Shown: piece after piece, positions 29,243-37,911 of the stretch
Layout: every line of letters begins with the position of its first letter
Numbering within the stretch: position 1 is the first letter of the stretch
Assembly (NCBI RefSeq): GCF_008040105.1
Contig: NZ_VRMG01000005.1
Coordinates: 434,001 to 498,000 of the forward strand
Direction: 5' to 3'
Source: Lacisediminihabitans profunda
GTDB taxonomy: Bacteria > Actinomycetota > Actinomycetes > Actinomycetales > Microbacteriaceae
DNA length: 64,000 bases
Notes under the pieces: model-generated
What the model was told of the DNA's origin: nothing
The model's database searches: none
What the model saw: the letters and a program-made list of their open reading frames with translations, nothing else
Made by a program: the position numbers and the translations under genes

Positions 29243-30162
29243 CCATGCCGGCCCGGGCGGGGGCCGAAGACGACGTCGTGCGCCGGGTGCCGGATGTCGC
29301 CTCTCTCGTCGCGGCCCTCGACGAAGACGATTACCTCGCCGACGTGGGTCTTGCGACGGCGTTGTTCCTGGCGGTGCGGCTGCCGCAGCCCATCCTGCTG
29401 GAGGGCGAGGCCGGGGTCGGGAAGACGGAGGCGGCCAAGGCTCTGGCGCGGCTGCTCGACACGCCGCTCTACCGGTTGCAGTGTTACGAGGGCATCGACG
29501 CGGGCGAGGCACTGTACGAGTGGAACCACCAGCGGCAGATGCTGGGCATCCGCCTGGCCGAGGCGCGGCACGCCGACCTCGAGGAGACCGACCTCTTCGC
29601 CGAGGACTACCTGCTCCGGCGTCCCCTGCTCAAGGCGATCGAGCATCCGGGGCCGCGCCCGGCCGTGCTGCTCCTCGACGAGATCGACCGGGCGGACGCG
29701 GAGTTCGAAGCGTTCACCTTCGAGCTGCTCGCCGAGGCCGCCGTGACGATCCCGGAGCTCGGCACCGTGCGGGCCACGCACCCGCCCATCGTCATCCTCA
29801 CCTCCAACCGCACCAGGGATCTGCACGACGCCCTCACCCGGCGCTGTCTCTACCATTGGATCGACTACCCGCCTCCGGCCCGCATCGCCGAGATCGTGCG
29901 CCGCCGGGTGCCGTCGAGCGCCGAATCGCTCGCGTTCGAGGTCGCCTCGGCGATCACGAGGCTACGGTCGCTCGACATGGCGAAACCGCCCGGCATCGCC
30001 GAGGCGATCGACTGGGTCTCCGCCCTCGCCGTGCTCGGCGTGGATCGCCTCGATGCGAAGACCGTCGACCTCACCTGGGGGGCGGTACTGAAGAACCGGG
30101 ACGACCTGGAACTCGCCGGCGCACGGGGCGCCGACTGGCTCATCGGAGGCGGCGATGCCTGA
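29239..30162 (+). CDS. coxD: MoxR-type AAA+ ATPase, CoxD
   Basis: A 307-residue protein from GTG 29239 (ATG 29245 possible). Walker A GEAGVGKTEAAKAL, Walker B AVLLLDEIDRAD, sensor ILTSNRTRDLHDALTRRC. In Oligotropha CoxD is a AAA+ chaperone needed to build the copper-sulfur part of the active site. It overlaps coxE by 8 bases, consistent with the MoxR-VWA pairing. Confidence 0.92.
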   Translation: MTMPARAGAEDDVVRRVPDVASLVAALDEDDYLADVGLATALFLAVRLPQPILLEGEAGVGKTEAAKALARLLDTPLYRLQCYEGIDAGEALYEWNHQRQMLGIRLAEARHADLEETDLFAEDYLLRRPLLKAIEHPGPRPAVLLLDEIDRADAEFEAFTFELLAEAAVTIPELGTVRATHPPIVILTSNRTRDLHDALTRRCLYHWIDYPPPARIAEIVRRRVPSSAESLAFEVASAITRLRSLDMAKPPGIAEAIDWVSALAVLGVDRLDAKTVDLTWGAVLKNRDDLELAGARGADWLIGGGDA

Positions 30163-31417
30163 GGTGGCGAGGCGGGAGACGACGAGCATGCTCCCCCTTC
30201 CGCACGTCGAGACCGCCGCGCTCGCCGCGGGGTTCGCGACCGCCCTGCGCCGGGCCGGGCTGCCCAGTTCCCCCGACCGCGCGGCCTGGCTCGCCGAGTC
30301 CCTGCGCATCGTGCCGCCGACCGACCGCGACCGGCTGTACTGGGCCTGCCGGGTGGTGTTCGTCACCTCGAGGGAGCAGCTCCCCGTCTTCGACGCCGTC
30401 TTCGCCGCCGTGTTCGACGGGATGCTCGACCCGGCGACCAATCGGGGCGACACGAGCGGCCCGCCGCCCGTCGGCTCCGAACCGCGAACCAGGCCGACGC
30501 CCCCCGACCAGCGGCCGGTCGGTGCGGCCCGGCACGAACCGGAGGATCGCCCCCCGGCGCCGAGCTCGGGCGGCGACTCCGCGCAGGTTGAGGGCCGGGA
30601 GCGGGACGCCATCCTCGCGGTCGCCTCAGCCGAGGAACGCCTGCACGACACCGCGTTCGCCGAACTCACCGAGGACGAGATCGTCGGCATGCAGCGGATC
30701 GTGCGCCGGATCATGCTGTCGACCCCGGTCAGCCGCAGCCGGCGATCCCGGCCCTCCACTCACAGCCGGGACCGCCTCGACCTGCGCCGCACGCTCCGGG
30801 CGGCCCAGCGCAGTGGGGCGGATGTCTCCCGCCTCGTGTTCACCCGGCGCCGTGACCGCCGACGTCGGCTCGTTTTACTCTGCGACGTATCCGGGTCGAT
30901 GGAGCCGTATTCCCGGGTGTTCCTCTCGCTGCTCCAGGGTGCGGTCGCCGGCGCGCACGCCGAGGCGTTCGTCTTCTCCACCCGGCTGACCCGGCTGACC
31001 AGGCAGCTCGCCGTGCGCGACCCGGACCAGGCGCTCGCGCGGGCGGCCGCGAGCGCGCCGGACTGGGCCGGCGGCACCCGGTTGGCGGAGAGCATCCGCC
31101 GATTCATCGACGAGCACGGCCGTCGGGGGATCGCCCGCGGCGCCGTCGTGGTGGTGCTCTCCGACGGCTGGGCGCAGGACGACCCGGCCTTGGTGGCCGC
31201 CCAGATGGCGCGGCTGCGGAGGCTCGCCTTCCGCATAGTCTGGGTGAACCCGCGCAAGGTGGCACCGGGCTACCGGCCGCTCGTCGGCGGGATGGCGGCG
31301 GCCCTGCCGTTCTGCGATGCCTTCGTGAGCGGGCACAGCCTCGCCGCCCTCACCGAACTCGCCGCGGCAATCTCCGCCGAACGTACAATAACGGATCACG
31401 AACGAAGGGCACGGTAA
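30155..31417 (+). CDS. coxE: VWA-domain protein CoxE
   Basis: A 420-residue protein from ATG 30155. The N-terminal half is helical with a Pro/Gly-rich linker (about 105-145). The C-terminal VWA-like domain has the MIDAS motif LLCDVSGSMEPYSR at about 245. It partners CoxD in maturation of the Mo-Cu centre in known cox clusters. It ends with a TAATG overlap into coxG. Confidence 0.9.
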   Translation: MPEVARRETTSMLPLPHVETAALAAGFATALRRAGLPSSPDRAAWLAESLRIVPPTDRDRLYWACRVVFVTSREQLPVFDAVFAAVFDGMLDPATNRGDTSGPPPVGSEPRTRPTPPDQRPVGAARHEPEDRPPAPSSGGDSAQVEGRERDAILAVASAEERLHDTAFAELTEDEIVGMQRIVRRIMLSTPVSRSRRSRPSTHSRDRLDLRRTLRAAQRSGADVSRLVFTRRRDRRRRLVLLCDVSGSMEPYSRVFLSLLQGAVAGAHAEAFVFSTRLTRLTRQLAVRDPDQALARAAASAPDWAGGTRLAESIRRFIDEHGRRGIARGAVVVVLSDGWAQDDPALVAAQMARLRRLAFRIVWVNPRKVAPGYRPLVGGMAAALPFCDAFVSGHSLAALTELAAAISAERTITDHERRAR

Positions 31418-32115
31418 TGCAACTCGACAGCACTTTCTCCGTCGTCGCACCGATCGATGCGGTGTGGAACACCCTGATGGACTTCGAACGCGTCGCGGGC
31501 TGCGTGCCCGGCGCGCAGATCCTCAACAAGCTGTCCGAGGACGCGTACCAGGTGGGGATGAAGGTGAAGCTCGGCCCGGTGAGCATGCAGTATCGGGGCC
31601 AGATGAACGTGATCGAGCGGGATGCCGACGGGCATCGCGCGGTGTTCCAGGGCAAGGCCCAGGAGACCAGGGGGCAGGGCACGGCCGAGGCGACGGTGAC
31701 ACTGCAACTTGTCGAGTCGAAGGGCACGACCCAGGGCACGGTGAGCGCGGACGTGTCGCTCTCCGGCAAGGCCGCGGCCATGGGCAAGGGCGTGATCACG
31801 AGCGTCACCGACCAGATGATGGCCCTCTTCGCCGAGAACCTGCAGACCATGGTGGGAGAGCCGGCTCCCGCGGCCGCGACAGCCGCGGCGGAGTCGAGCA
31901 CCGCACCGTCGAGCTCGGCTTCCGGCGCGACGAGTGCCCCGGCCGCGCCGCGCGCCAGCAGCGCCCCCGCCGACAACAGCCTCAACGCGTTCAGCCTCGC
32001 CAAGGGGATGATCGCCGACCAGCTCAAGGACCCGGCCAAGCTCATCGGGGTGCTCGCCGCCGTGGCCTCGATCGCCTTCTTCCTCGGGCGACTCAGCCGG
32101 GGACGACGATCCTAG
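31417..32115 (+). CDS. coxG: SRPBCC-family protein CoxG with C-terminal membrane anchor
   Basis: A 232-residue protein from ATG 31417. An N-terminal START/SRPBCC fold (VAPIDAVWNTLMDFERVAGCVPGAQI) is followed by an Ala/Ser/Pro linker (about 150-190) and a C-terminal helix (LIGVLAAVASIAFFLGRL). CoxG is known to help attach CO dehydrogenase to the membrane, which the anchor here supports. Confidence 0.9.
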   Translation: MQLDSTFSVVAPIDAVWNTLMDFERVAGCVPGAQILNKLSEDAYQVGMKVKLGPVSMQYRGQMNVIERDADGHRAVFQGKAQETRGQGTAEATVTLQLVESKGTTQGTVSADVSLSGKAAAMGKGVITSVTDQMMALFAENLQTMVGEPAPAAATAAAESSTAPSSSASGATSAPAAPRASSAPADNSLNAFSLAKGMIADQLKDPAKLIGVLAAVASIAFFLGRLSRGRRS

Positions 32116-32142
32116 CCGCGACACGATATCGATCGGAGTCTC

Positions 32143-33288
32143 ATGCGTGACGTGCTGAACGCCCTCCGGGCGGACTGGCTCGCCGGCGGCACGGCGGGGC
32201 TCGCGACCGTCGTTCGTACCTTCGAGTCCGCACCGCGGCCGGCCGGGGCATCCATGTTCGTCACGGCGAGCGGCGAGGTCGTCGGTTCCGTGTCCGGCGG
32301 GTGCGTCGAGGGCGCGGTGTACGAGCTGGCGACCCAGGTGAAGGAGGACGGGCGCCCGGTCCTCGTGCGCTACGGCATCAGCGACGACGACGCGTTCTCG
32401 GTTGGCCTCACCTGCGGCGGCATCCTCGATGTCTTCGTCGAGCCCGTGTCCCGGAACGGTTTCGCCGAACTCGGTGACGTGATGGACGACATCGACGCGT
32501 CGAGACCGGTGGGGGTCGCGACGGTGATCGAGCACCCGGACGAGGCGTGGCTCGGGCGCCACCTCGTGGTCCGTCCGGACGGCTCCGTGGGCGACCTGGG
32601 CAGCGAGCGGGCGAACCGCGCGGTGAGCGATGACAGCCAGGGGCTCCTCGCCGCCGGCCGCAACAGCGTGTTGACCTACGGCCCGGACGGTGAGCGACGT
32701 GGCGAGGGGATGCGGGTCTTCTTCGCCAGCTATGCACCGAGACCGCGGATGCTCGTCTTCGGCGCCATCGACTTCGCGGCGGCCCTCGCGCGGCTGGGCT
32801 CGTTCCTGGGCTTCCGCGTGTCGGTGTGCGATGCCCGGGCGGTCTTCGCGACGCCCGCGCGTTTTCCGAGCGCCGACGAGGTGGTCGTGGCCTGGCCGCA
32901 CCGCTACCTCGCCGAGCAGTTCGAGAAGGGTCTCGTCGATCAGCGCACGGTGATCTGCGTGCTCACCCACGATCCGAAGTTCGATGTGCCCCTGCTCGAG
33001 GTGGCGCTGCACGCCGGTCCGGTCGCGTACATCGGCGCGATGGGCTCACGGCGCACGCACGAGGACCGGCTGGCGCGCCTGCGCGAGGCGGGCGTGAGCG
33101 AAACCGAGCTGTCGAGGCTGCACAGTCCGATCGGACTCGACCTCGGTTCGCGCACGCCGGAGGAGACGGCGGTCTCGATCGCGGCGGAGATCATCGCCAC
33201 CCAGTGGGGCGGCAGCGGCGACCCGCTCACCCTGCTCGGCGACCGGATCCATCACGACGACCAGGCCGCGCCCGACCACGAATCCTGA
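32143..33288 (+). CDS. XdhC/CoxI family maturation protein (second paralogue)
   Basis: A 381-residue protein from ATG 32143 with CGGAG at 32134-32138. It has SVSGGCVEGAVYELA and LTCGGILDVFVEP in the N-terminal XdhC domain. The C-terminal Rossmann domain has RMLVFGAIDFAAALARLG and AMGSRRTHEDRL. It is the full two-domain form, unlike the YHS fusion upstream. It probably handles Mo cofactor sulfuration or insertion for CoxL. Confidence 0.9.
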   Translation: MRDVLNALRADWLAGGTAGLATVVRTFESAPRPAGASMFVTASGEVVGSVSGGCVEGAVYELATQVKEDGRPVLVRYGISDDDAFSVGLTCGGILDVFVEPVSRNGFAELGDVMDDIDASRPVGVATVIEHPDEAWLGRHLVVRPDGSVGDLGSERANRAVSDDSQGLLAAGRNSVLTYGPDGERRGEGMRVFFASYAPRPRMLVFGAIDFAAALARLGSFLGFRVSVCDARAVFATPARFPSADEVVVAWPHRYLAEQFEKGLVDQRTVICVLTHDPKFDVPLLEVALHAGPVAYIGAMGSRRTHEDRLARLREAGVSETELSRLHSPIGLDLGSRTPEETAVSIAAEIIATQWGGSGDPLTLLGDRIHHDDQAAPDHES

Positions 33289-33305
33289 GGGGAACCGGGC
33301 GCAGA

Positions 33306-33340
33306 GAAGCGGCGCCGGCAATCCAAGCCGGCACCGCTTC
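33306..33340. terminator. Hairpin between the cox operon and hsp20 (convergent ends)
   Basis: Stem 33306-33319 with 33327-33340, 14 pairs with one C/A mismatch, loop aatccaa. No T-run follows on either strand, so its strength as an intrinsic terminator is doubtful. Confidence 0.45.
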
Positions 33341-33365
33341 CTGGACCACACCCTCGGCGACCTGG

Positions 33366-33800
33366 CTAGGAGGTCGCACCGCCGGTCGTGATGGCGATCT
33401 TCTTGGGCGCCGGCAGTTCCTTGAACGGAACGACCACCTTGAGCACACCGTCGGCGAACTGGGCGGAGATGTGCGAGTCGTCCGCCTGCTCCGGCAGGGT
33501 GATGCGGCGGTAGAAGCTGCTGCTGCTCTCACGAACTACGTACTTCTTCTTCTTGTCTTCTTCCTTTTCGTGCTTCTCCGCCTGGATGACGAGGGCGCCC
33601 TGATCGACGTCGACCGAGATGTCCTTCTCCGCGAAGTTGGGCAGATGCGCCTCGACGGTCAACTGCTTGTCGTCTTCGGTGTAGACGTCGGTCGTGGGGT
33701 ACTTGCTGCCGCGGGCCGGCAGGAAGCCGTCCCCGAAGTACTCCTTCTGCAGCGCATTCAACTCCGCGAACGGGTCGAAGCGCACGAGGTTGCGTGCCAT
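33366..33800 (-). CDS. Hsp20/alpha-crystallin family small heat-shock protein
   Basis: A 144-residue protein from ATG 33800 with AAAAGGAG upstream. The alpha-crystallin domain is clear (TTDVYTEDDKQLTVEAHLPNF; SSFYRRITLPEQAD; ADGVLKVVVPFKE). A Lys/Glu-rich loop (EKHEKEEDKKKK) is notable. An ATP-independent holdase. No CIRCE or HAIR-type operator was found upstream. Confidence 0.93.
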   Translation of the reverse strand: MARNLVRFDPFAELNALQKEYFGDGFLPARGSKYPTTDVYTEDDKQLTVEAHLPNFAEKDISVDVDQGALVIQAEKHEKEEDKKKKYVVRESSSSFYRRITLPEQADDSHISAQFADGVLKVVVPFKELPAPKKIAITTGGATS

Positions 33801-33952
33801 TTCGGTCTCCTTTTCGAGTCGTGCCCGGCGTGCAGTCGCACGTCATGTTCGACGGTAGGCACGGTCCGATATGGTCCACAGAGCCGAAGGTCCTCCTCCC
33901 CGCGGGACCAAGGTCACTAGCCCCTCGGCCGCCTGTCGGCGAGCATCGATGG

Positions 33953-34483
33953 ATGATCGCTGAGATGAACGACCAGCAAATCGACGACCTGCTCACCGAG
34001 GCGATCGTCGGGCGCATCGGTTGCGCGGCGGGGGGCGAGACCTACGTCGTTCCGGTGACCTACGCCTACGACGGAGAGAGCCTGTACGGGCACAGCGCCG
34101 ACGGCAAGAAGGTGCGGCTGATGCGACAGAACCCCGCGGTCTGCTTTGAGGTCGACCAATTCGACGACCTGTCCCACTGGCGAAGTGTGATCGCGTGGGG
34201 CCAGTTCGAGGAACTGTCCGGCGCCGAGGCAGAGGCGGCGATGGAGCGGCTGGTCGCGCGGCTCAGGCCACTCATGGCGCAGGCCTCGACGAGACCCGAC
34301 CACGGCATCGTGCCGGGCAGCGTGCCGGCCGGTTCCGTGCAGAGAATATCGGGCCGTGAGTCCTCCGCGGAACGCCCGAAGCCCCACGCTCCGACCACCG
34401 GGCAGGCCGGGCATGCCCCGCAGTCCGCCGTGCTCTACCGCATCCGGCTGACCTCGAAGACCGGGCGGTACGAGAAGCCGTGA
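33953..34483 (+). CDS. Pyridoxamine 5'-phosphate oxidase-like (flavin-binding) family protein
   Basis: About 176 residues from ATG 33953 (ATG 33965 possible). MNDQQIDDLLTEAIVGRIGC and VVPVTYAYDGESLYGHSADGKK are typical of the small split-barrel FMN/F420-binding proteins related to PPOX or nitroimidazole-resistance proteins. A Ser/Pro-rich insert occupies about 120-155. Divergent from hsp20. Substrate unknown. Confidence 0.8.
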   Translation: MIAEMNDQQIDDLLTEAIVGRIGCAAGGETYVVPVTYAYDGESLYGHSADGKKVRLMRQNPAVCFEVDQFDDLSHWRSVIAWGQFEELSGAEAEAAMERLVARLRPLMAQASTRPDHGIVPGSVPAGSVQRISGRESSAERPKPHAPTTGQAGHAPQSAVLYRIRLTSKTGRYEKP

Positions 34484-34506
34484 TCGGCGTCCTGTAGCCT
34501 GCGGGA

Positions 34507-35172
34507 GTGAACCCCGAGCCGAGACCAGCCGCCGCCGCCAGGACCGTGGGCGCGCTCGCCCTCGCGTCGATCGTGACGTTCGCCCTGCTGGGCTGCTCCC
34601 AGCCGTCGCCGGCCCCCACGGGCTCGACACGGGCCGACTCGAACTCGATCACGGAAATCCCCCCGTCGCCCGCCGCCACGGCGACCGGGGCGGAGTCGTC
34701 CGCGCCGTGGGCGGCGCCCGCTGATGCGTCGGCGCGAACGGCGGCGGCGGGTCTGCCCATGCTGAGCTCGGAGGGGACGGAGCTGCACATCCACTCCCAC
34801 CTGGTGGTCACGATCGACGGGAAGTTCGTCGCACTGCCGGCCGACATCGGCATCGACGTGGCGAAGCAGCGGATCTCGCCGTTGCACACCCACGATTCGA
34901 GCGGCATCGTCCACGTGGAATCGCCCGTGGCGAGCACCTTCACTCTCGGGCAGTTCTTCACCGAGTGGGATGTCGCCCTCGACGCGACGCGCATCGGCGG
35001 CTACTCGACAACCGGTGGCCACAGCCTCACGGCCTTCGTGGACGGCGTGAAGTTCTCCGGCAATCCGGCGTCGATCGTGTTCGCGAACCACCAGAACATC
35101 GACATCGTGTACGGACCGGCCGACGAGACGGCGGCGCCCTCGGCGCCATTCGCCTGGCCCGACGGCTACTAG
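34507..35172 (+). CDS. Histidine-rich lipoprotein of unknown function
   Basis: A 221-residue protein from GTG 34507. The signal peptide ends in FALLGC. A long Ala/Ser/Pro/Thr linker precedes a folded domain from about residue 85. That domain has ELHIHSHLVVTIDGKFV and SPLHTHDSSGIVHVESP, both spaced like metal ligands, and TFTLGQFFTEWDVALD. A surface metal-binding role is suggested by the histidines only. Family name not known to me. Confidence 0.7.
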   Translation: MNPEPRPAAAARTVGALALASIVTFALLGCSQPSPAPTGSTRADSNSITEIPPSPAATATGAESSAPWAAPADASARTAAAGLPMLSSEGTELHIHSHLVVTIDGKFVALPADIGIDVAKQRISPLHTHDSSGIVHVESPVASTFTLGQFFTEWDVALDATRIGGYSTTGGHSLTAFVDGVKFSGNPASIVFANHQNIDIVYGPADETAAPSAPFAWPDGY

Positions 35173-35187
35173 ACCTTCCCCGCACGA

Positions 35188-35226
35188 AGGAACGCCCCGC
35201 CGAACCCGGCGGGGCGTTCCTCTTGT
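35188..35226. terminator. Bidirectional terminator
   Basis: Stem aggaacgccccgcc / ggcggggcgttcct (35188-35201 with 35208-35221), loop gaaccc, then ctctt-like pyrimidines. It lies between the convergent lipoprotein and APC permease genes. Confidence 0.85.
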
Positions 35227-35239
35227 CTGTCCCGGTCGC

Positions 35240-36733
35240 TCAGGAGAGAACGTCGCGCAAGAGTTCGTCGTTCACCTTTCGACGGCTCACCGACACGACG
35301 AACCCGACGGCGAGCAGAGCGAAGGGCAGGAGAACGAGCACCCAACCGACCGGGCTGAGGGCCCAGGCCGTGACCGAGGGGTCGACGCCCGCCGCCGGCG
35401 TGCCGGCCAGCAGCCCGAACCGCGACATGAGCAGGTACTCACCGAGCAGCAGGCCGATCGTCGCGAGCACGGGAGCGATTATCGCCTCGAAGACGTTCTC
35501 GGTTCCCTTGTTGCGACGGAAGTAGACGATCACCGCGACGCAGACGAGGATCTCGATCAGCACGATCGCGACGACCGCGAGCCCGCTGAACCAGAAGAAC
35601 AGGGTGAGCACGGGGTCGAGCTGGAAGATCGCGAAGATCGCGATCACGAGGCCGGTGATCACTGAGGTGATGAGCGAGGCGTTGCTCGGGGCGCCCCGGC
35701 GGTTGACCCGGCTGAGCGAGACCGGGAGCACTCCTCCGCGGGCCATCGCGAAGATGTACCGGCTCGCCGCGTTCTGGAAGGCCAGCAGCCCGGCGAACAG
35801 GCTCGACAGCACGAGGATGCTCATGACCGTCGCCATCCACGGCCCGATGTACTGGGTGGCGAGGGAGAAGAGCACGGCCGCCGGGTCGACGAGCTTGTTG
35901 GACAGCTCGGCGGTCTTGTCGACAACCGTGGAGGCGCCCATGCCGGTGACCATCGCGAAGGAGGTGAGGGCGAAGAGCACTGTGATGACGCCGACGGCGA
36001 GGTAGGTGGCGCGGGGGACGACCTTCTTCGGGTTCTTCGACTCCTCCCCGTAGATCGCGGTGGCCTCGAATCCGATGAACGAGGCGAAGGCGAACGCGAA
36101 GGCGATGCCGGCAGACCCGGCGAGGCCGCCGACGAGGATCTTGTCCGGCGAGAAGGATGCCGCGAAGTTGAGGCCCTCCGGACCGCCGTTGACCAGGATG
36201 GCGATGGAGGTGACGACCAGGGCGGTGAGTTCCAGAAGCATGAGCCCGCCGAGCACCTTGGCCCCGACATCCACGCTCAGCAGTGAGAGCGCGGTGACGA
36301 CGATCCAGGCGATGAGCGTCCAGGCCCACCAGGGGAGCACGCCGACCTGGGCGGCGATGAGCCCACCGAAGAAGCCGTAGATGGCGAGCTGCACGGCCAC
36401 GTAGGCGAGGATCGAGACGAAGGCCGACGCGATTCCGGCGTGCCGGCCGAGGCCCCGGCCGATGTAGGCGAAGAACGCCCCCGCGTTGGTGACGCGCTGG
36501 CTCATCGCGGCGTAGCCGACGCTGAAGAGCAGGAGCGTGATGCCCACGACGAGGTAGGCGCCCGGGGCGGCGGCGCCGTTGCCGAGAACGATGGCGACCG
36601 GCACGGCCCCCGTCATGCCGACGAGCGGTGCGGCGGCGGCGACGACGAAGAAGACGATTCCGATCACGCCGAGGCGCCCAGTGTGCAGTTTGGTCCTGGT
36701 GTCTTCGTCCGACGACTGTTGGGTAAGCGCCAT
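35240..36733 (-). CDS. APC family amino acid/amine permease
   Basis: About 497 residues from ATG 36733, with AGGAG nine bases upstream; an upstream in-frame extension crosses the operator region and is rejected. Twelve or more hydrophobic helices; N-terminal LGVIGIVFFVVAAAAPLVGMTGAVP and GFEATAIYGEESKNPKKVVPRATY are typical of APC amino acid and polyamine transporters. It is the first gene on the left of the amine/aromatic cluster and probably imports its substrate. An operator-like site overlaps its promoter. Confidence 0.9.
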   Translation of the reverse strand: MALTQQSSDEDTRTKLHTGRLGVIGIVFFVVAAAAPLVGMTGAVPVAIVLGNGAAAPGAYLVVGITLLLFSVGYAAMSQRVTNAGAFFAYIGRGLGRHAGIASAFVSILAYVAVQLAIYGFFGGLIAAQVGVLPWWAWTLIAWIVVTALSLLSVDVGAKVLGGLMLLELTALVVTSIAILVNGGPEGLNFAASFSPDKILVGGLAGSAGIAFAFAFASFIGFEATAIYGEESKNPKKVVPRATYLAVGVITVLFALTSFAMVTGMGASTVVDKTAELSNKLVDPAAVLFSLATQYIGPWMATVMSILVLSSLFAGLLAFQNAASRYIFAMARGGVLPVSLSRVNRRGAPSNASLITSVITGLVIAIFAIFQLDPVLTLFFWFSGLAVVAIVLIEILVCVAVIVYFRRNKGTENVFEAIIAPVLATIGLLLGEYLLMSRFGLLAGTPAAGVDPSVTAWALSPVGWVLVLLPFALLAVGFVVSVSRRKVNDELLRDVLS

Positions 36734-36770
36734 GGAAATTACTCCTCGTTGAGTAGTGATGCCTAGATCG

Positions 36771-36782
36771 TGCGTATCCGAA
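36771..36782 (-). promoter_or_regulatory. Operator-like site A of the amine/aromatic cluster
   Basis: On the reverse strand this reads TTCGGATACGCA, 10 of 12 matches to the palindrome TTCGGATACGAA at site B. It lies 38 bases upstream of the APC permease start. Confidence 0.5.
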
Positions 36783-36862
36783 CGACTTAGACACACACTG
36801 TCGAAGGTTGGCGGGCGCGTCAAGGGCTGGAGCAAGAAAGATGTGCGGATCGAGACCTGTCA

Positions 36863-36874
36863 TTCGGATACGAA
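36863..36874 (+). promoter_or_regulatory. Operator-like site B (best match to palindrome)
   Basis: TTCGGATACGAA, symmetric as TTCG-nATn-CGAA. It is followed by the -10 candidate TACACT (36892-36897), which would start transcription about two bases before the ATG at 36906, a leaderless message. A repressor here would cover the -35 region. Confidence 0.6.
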
Positions 36875-36905
36875 CAATGACGGAAGTGGGCTACACTCTG
36901 GCGCT

Positions 36906-37715
36906 ATGACTGCTCTCCATGGCTTCCTGCCGCCGCTGACGCCTCGCGGAACCAGCGCTCTCGTTCCCAACCTGCCCTGGTACTACTCGGGCACCCTGCT
37001 CACGGTCGAATACCTCACCGACCCGGCCAACGTGCGTGCGATCCTCCCGGACGACATCGAGCTGGCCCCGGATCGGCCAGGGGCGGTGGCCATCATCTGG
37101 GCCGACTGGCAGTCCTGCAGCGAGGGCGGTCTCGAACTGCTCGACCCCATCCGCTCGCAGTATCTCGAGGCCTTCGTGGTCGTGCGGTGCTCCTACCAGG
37201 GCGAGGTCTACAGCCGGTGTGTGGCGATCTGGGTGACGAAGGACTTCGCCATGGGCCGAGGATGGTTCCAGGGCTACCCGAAGAAGCTGGGCTCGGTGCA
37301 TGTCACGCGCATCTTCTCTCGCGGCAAGGCGAGCCCGAGGCTCGAGGCCGGAGCCCGGCTGGGAGCGTCGCTCGCGGCGTACGACCACCGGCTCGCCTCC
37401 GCCCTCGTCACCCTGCGGGAGCCGTCGGAGGGCAACGGCTTCGTCAACGGGCACCGGATGCTGCACAACCGCTTCATGCCGTCGATCAGCCAGGGCCAGG
37501 GCCTCTCGATGGACCAGCTCATCGCGATGGGCGGCGTCGACGCCGACCTCGGCCAGGCCTGGCGCGGCGACGCCGAACTCTCGCTCGCCGACTCGCCCTG
37601 GGACGAGCTGCACTCGATCCTGCCCGTCGACGAGATCCTCGGCGGCTACTACCGCGAGGTGGGGGTCACCTTCGCCGGTGGCGACCTCATCGCCGACCGC
37701 TCCCGCACCGTCTGA
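36906..37715 (+). CDS. Acetoacetate decarboxylase-like family protein
   Basis: A 269-residue protein from ATG 36906, probably leaderless. YYSGTLLTVEYLTDPANVRAILPDDIE, the central EVYSRCVAIWVTKDFAMGRGW and QGYPKKLGSVHVTR match the acetoacetate decarboxylase superfamily, including the Lys region that forms the Schiff base in true decarboxylases. In this cluster it may decarboxylate or tautomerise an oxo-acid intermediate of ring-cleavage products. That role is inference. Confidence 0.8.
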   Translation: MTALHGFLPPLTPRGTSALVPNLPWYYSGTLLTVEYLTDPANVRAILPDDIELAPDRPGAVAIIWADWQSCSEGGLELLDPIRSQYLEAFVVVRCSYQGEVYSRCVAIWVTKDFAMGRGWFQGYPKKLGSVHVTRIFSRGKASPRLEAGARLGASLAAYDHRLASALVTLREPSEGNGFVNGHRMLHNRFMPSISQGQGLSMDQLIAMGGVDADLGQAWRGDAELSLADSPWDELHSILPVDEILGGYYREVGVTFAGGDLIADRSRTV

Positions 37716-37786
37716 CGCGCGGGGCCGCATCCGCCCCCGTCCCTCTCCTGGCTCCCCGCTCCCCGCTCCTCGCTCCTCGCTCCCTC

Positions 37787-37872
37787 TTCCGAAATCCATG
37801 CATTCCTTCGGCGAGGGCGGCGTGTCGGGGTGCGACACGCCGCCCTGCCCCAGAATTGCATGGATTTCGGAA
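37787..37872. repeat. Cruciform-forming inverted-repeat element, copy 2
   Basis: Outer arms 37787-37802 (ttccgaaatccatgca) and 37857-37872 are perfectly complementary (16 bp). Nested inside is a second perfect 13-bp hairpin (37815-37827 with 37833-37845). Pyrimidine-rich DNA to the left and purine-rich to the right repeat the layout of copy 1 at 601-683. It sits between two convergent genes and could also act as a terminator. Confidence 0.8.
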
Positions 37873-37911
37873 GCGGCAAGGGGAGAAGCGGCGCAGGGGA
37901 GGGAGTCGGGG

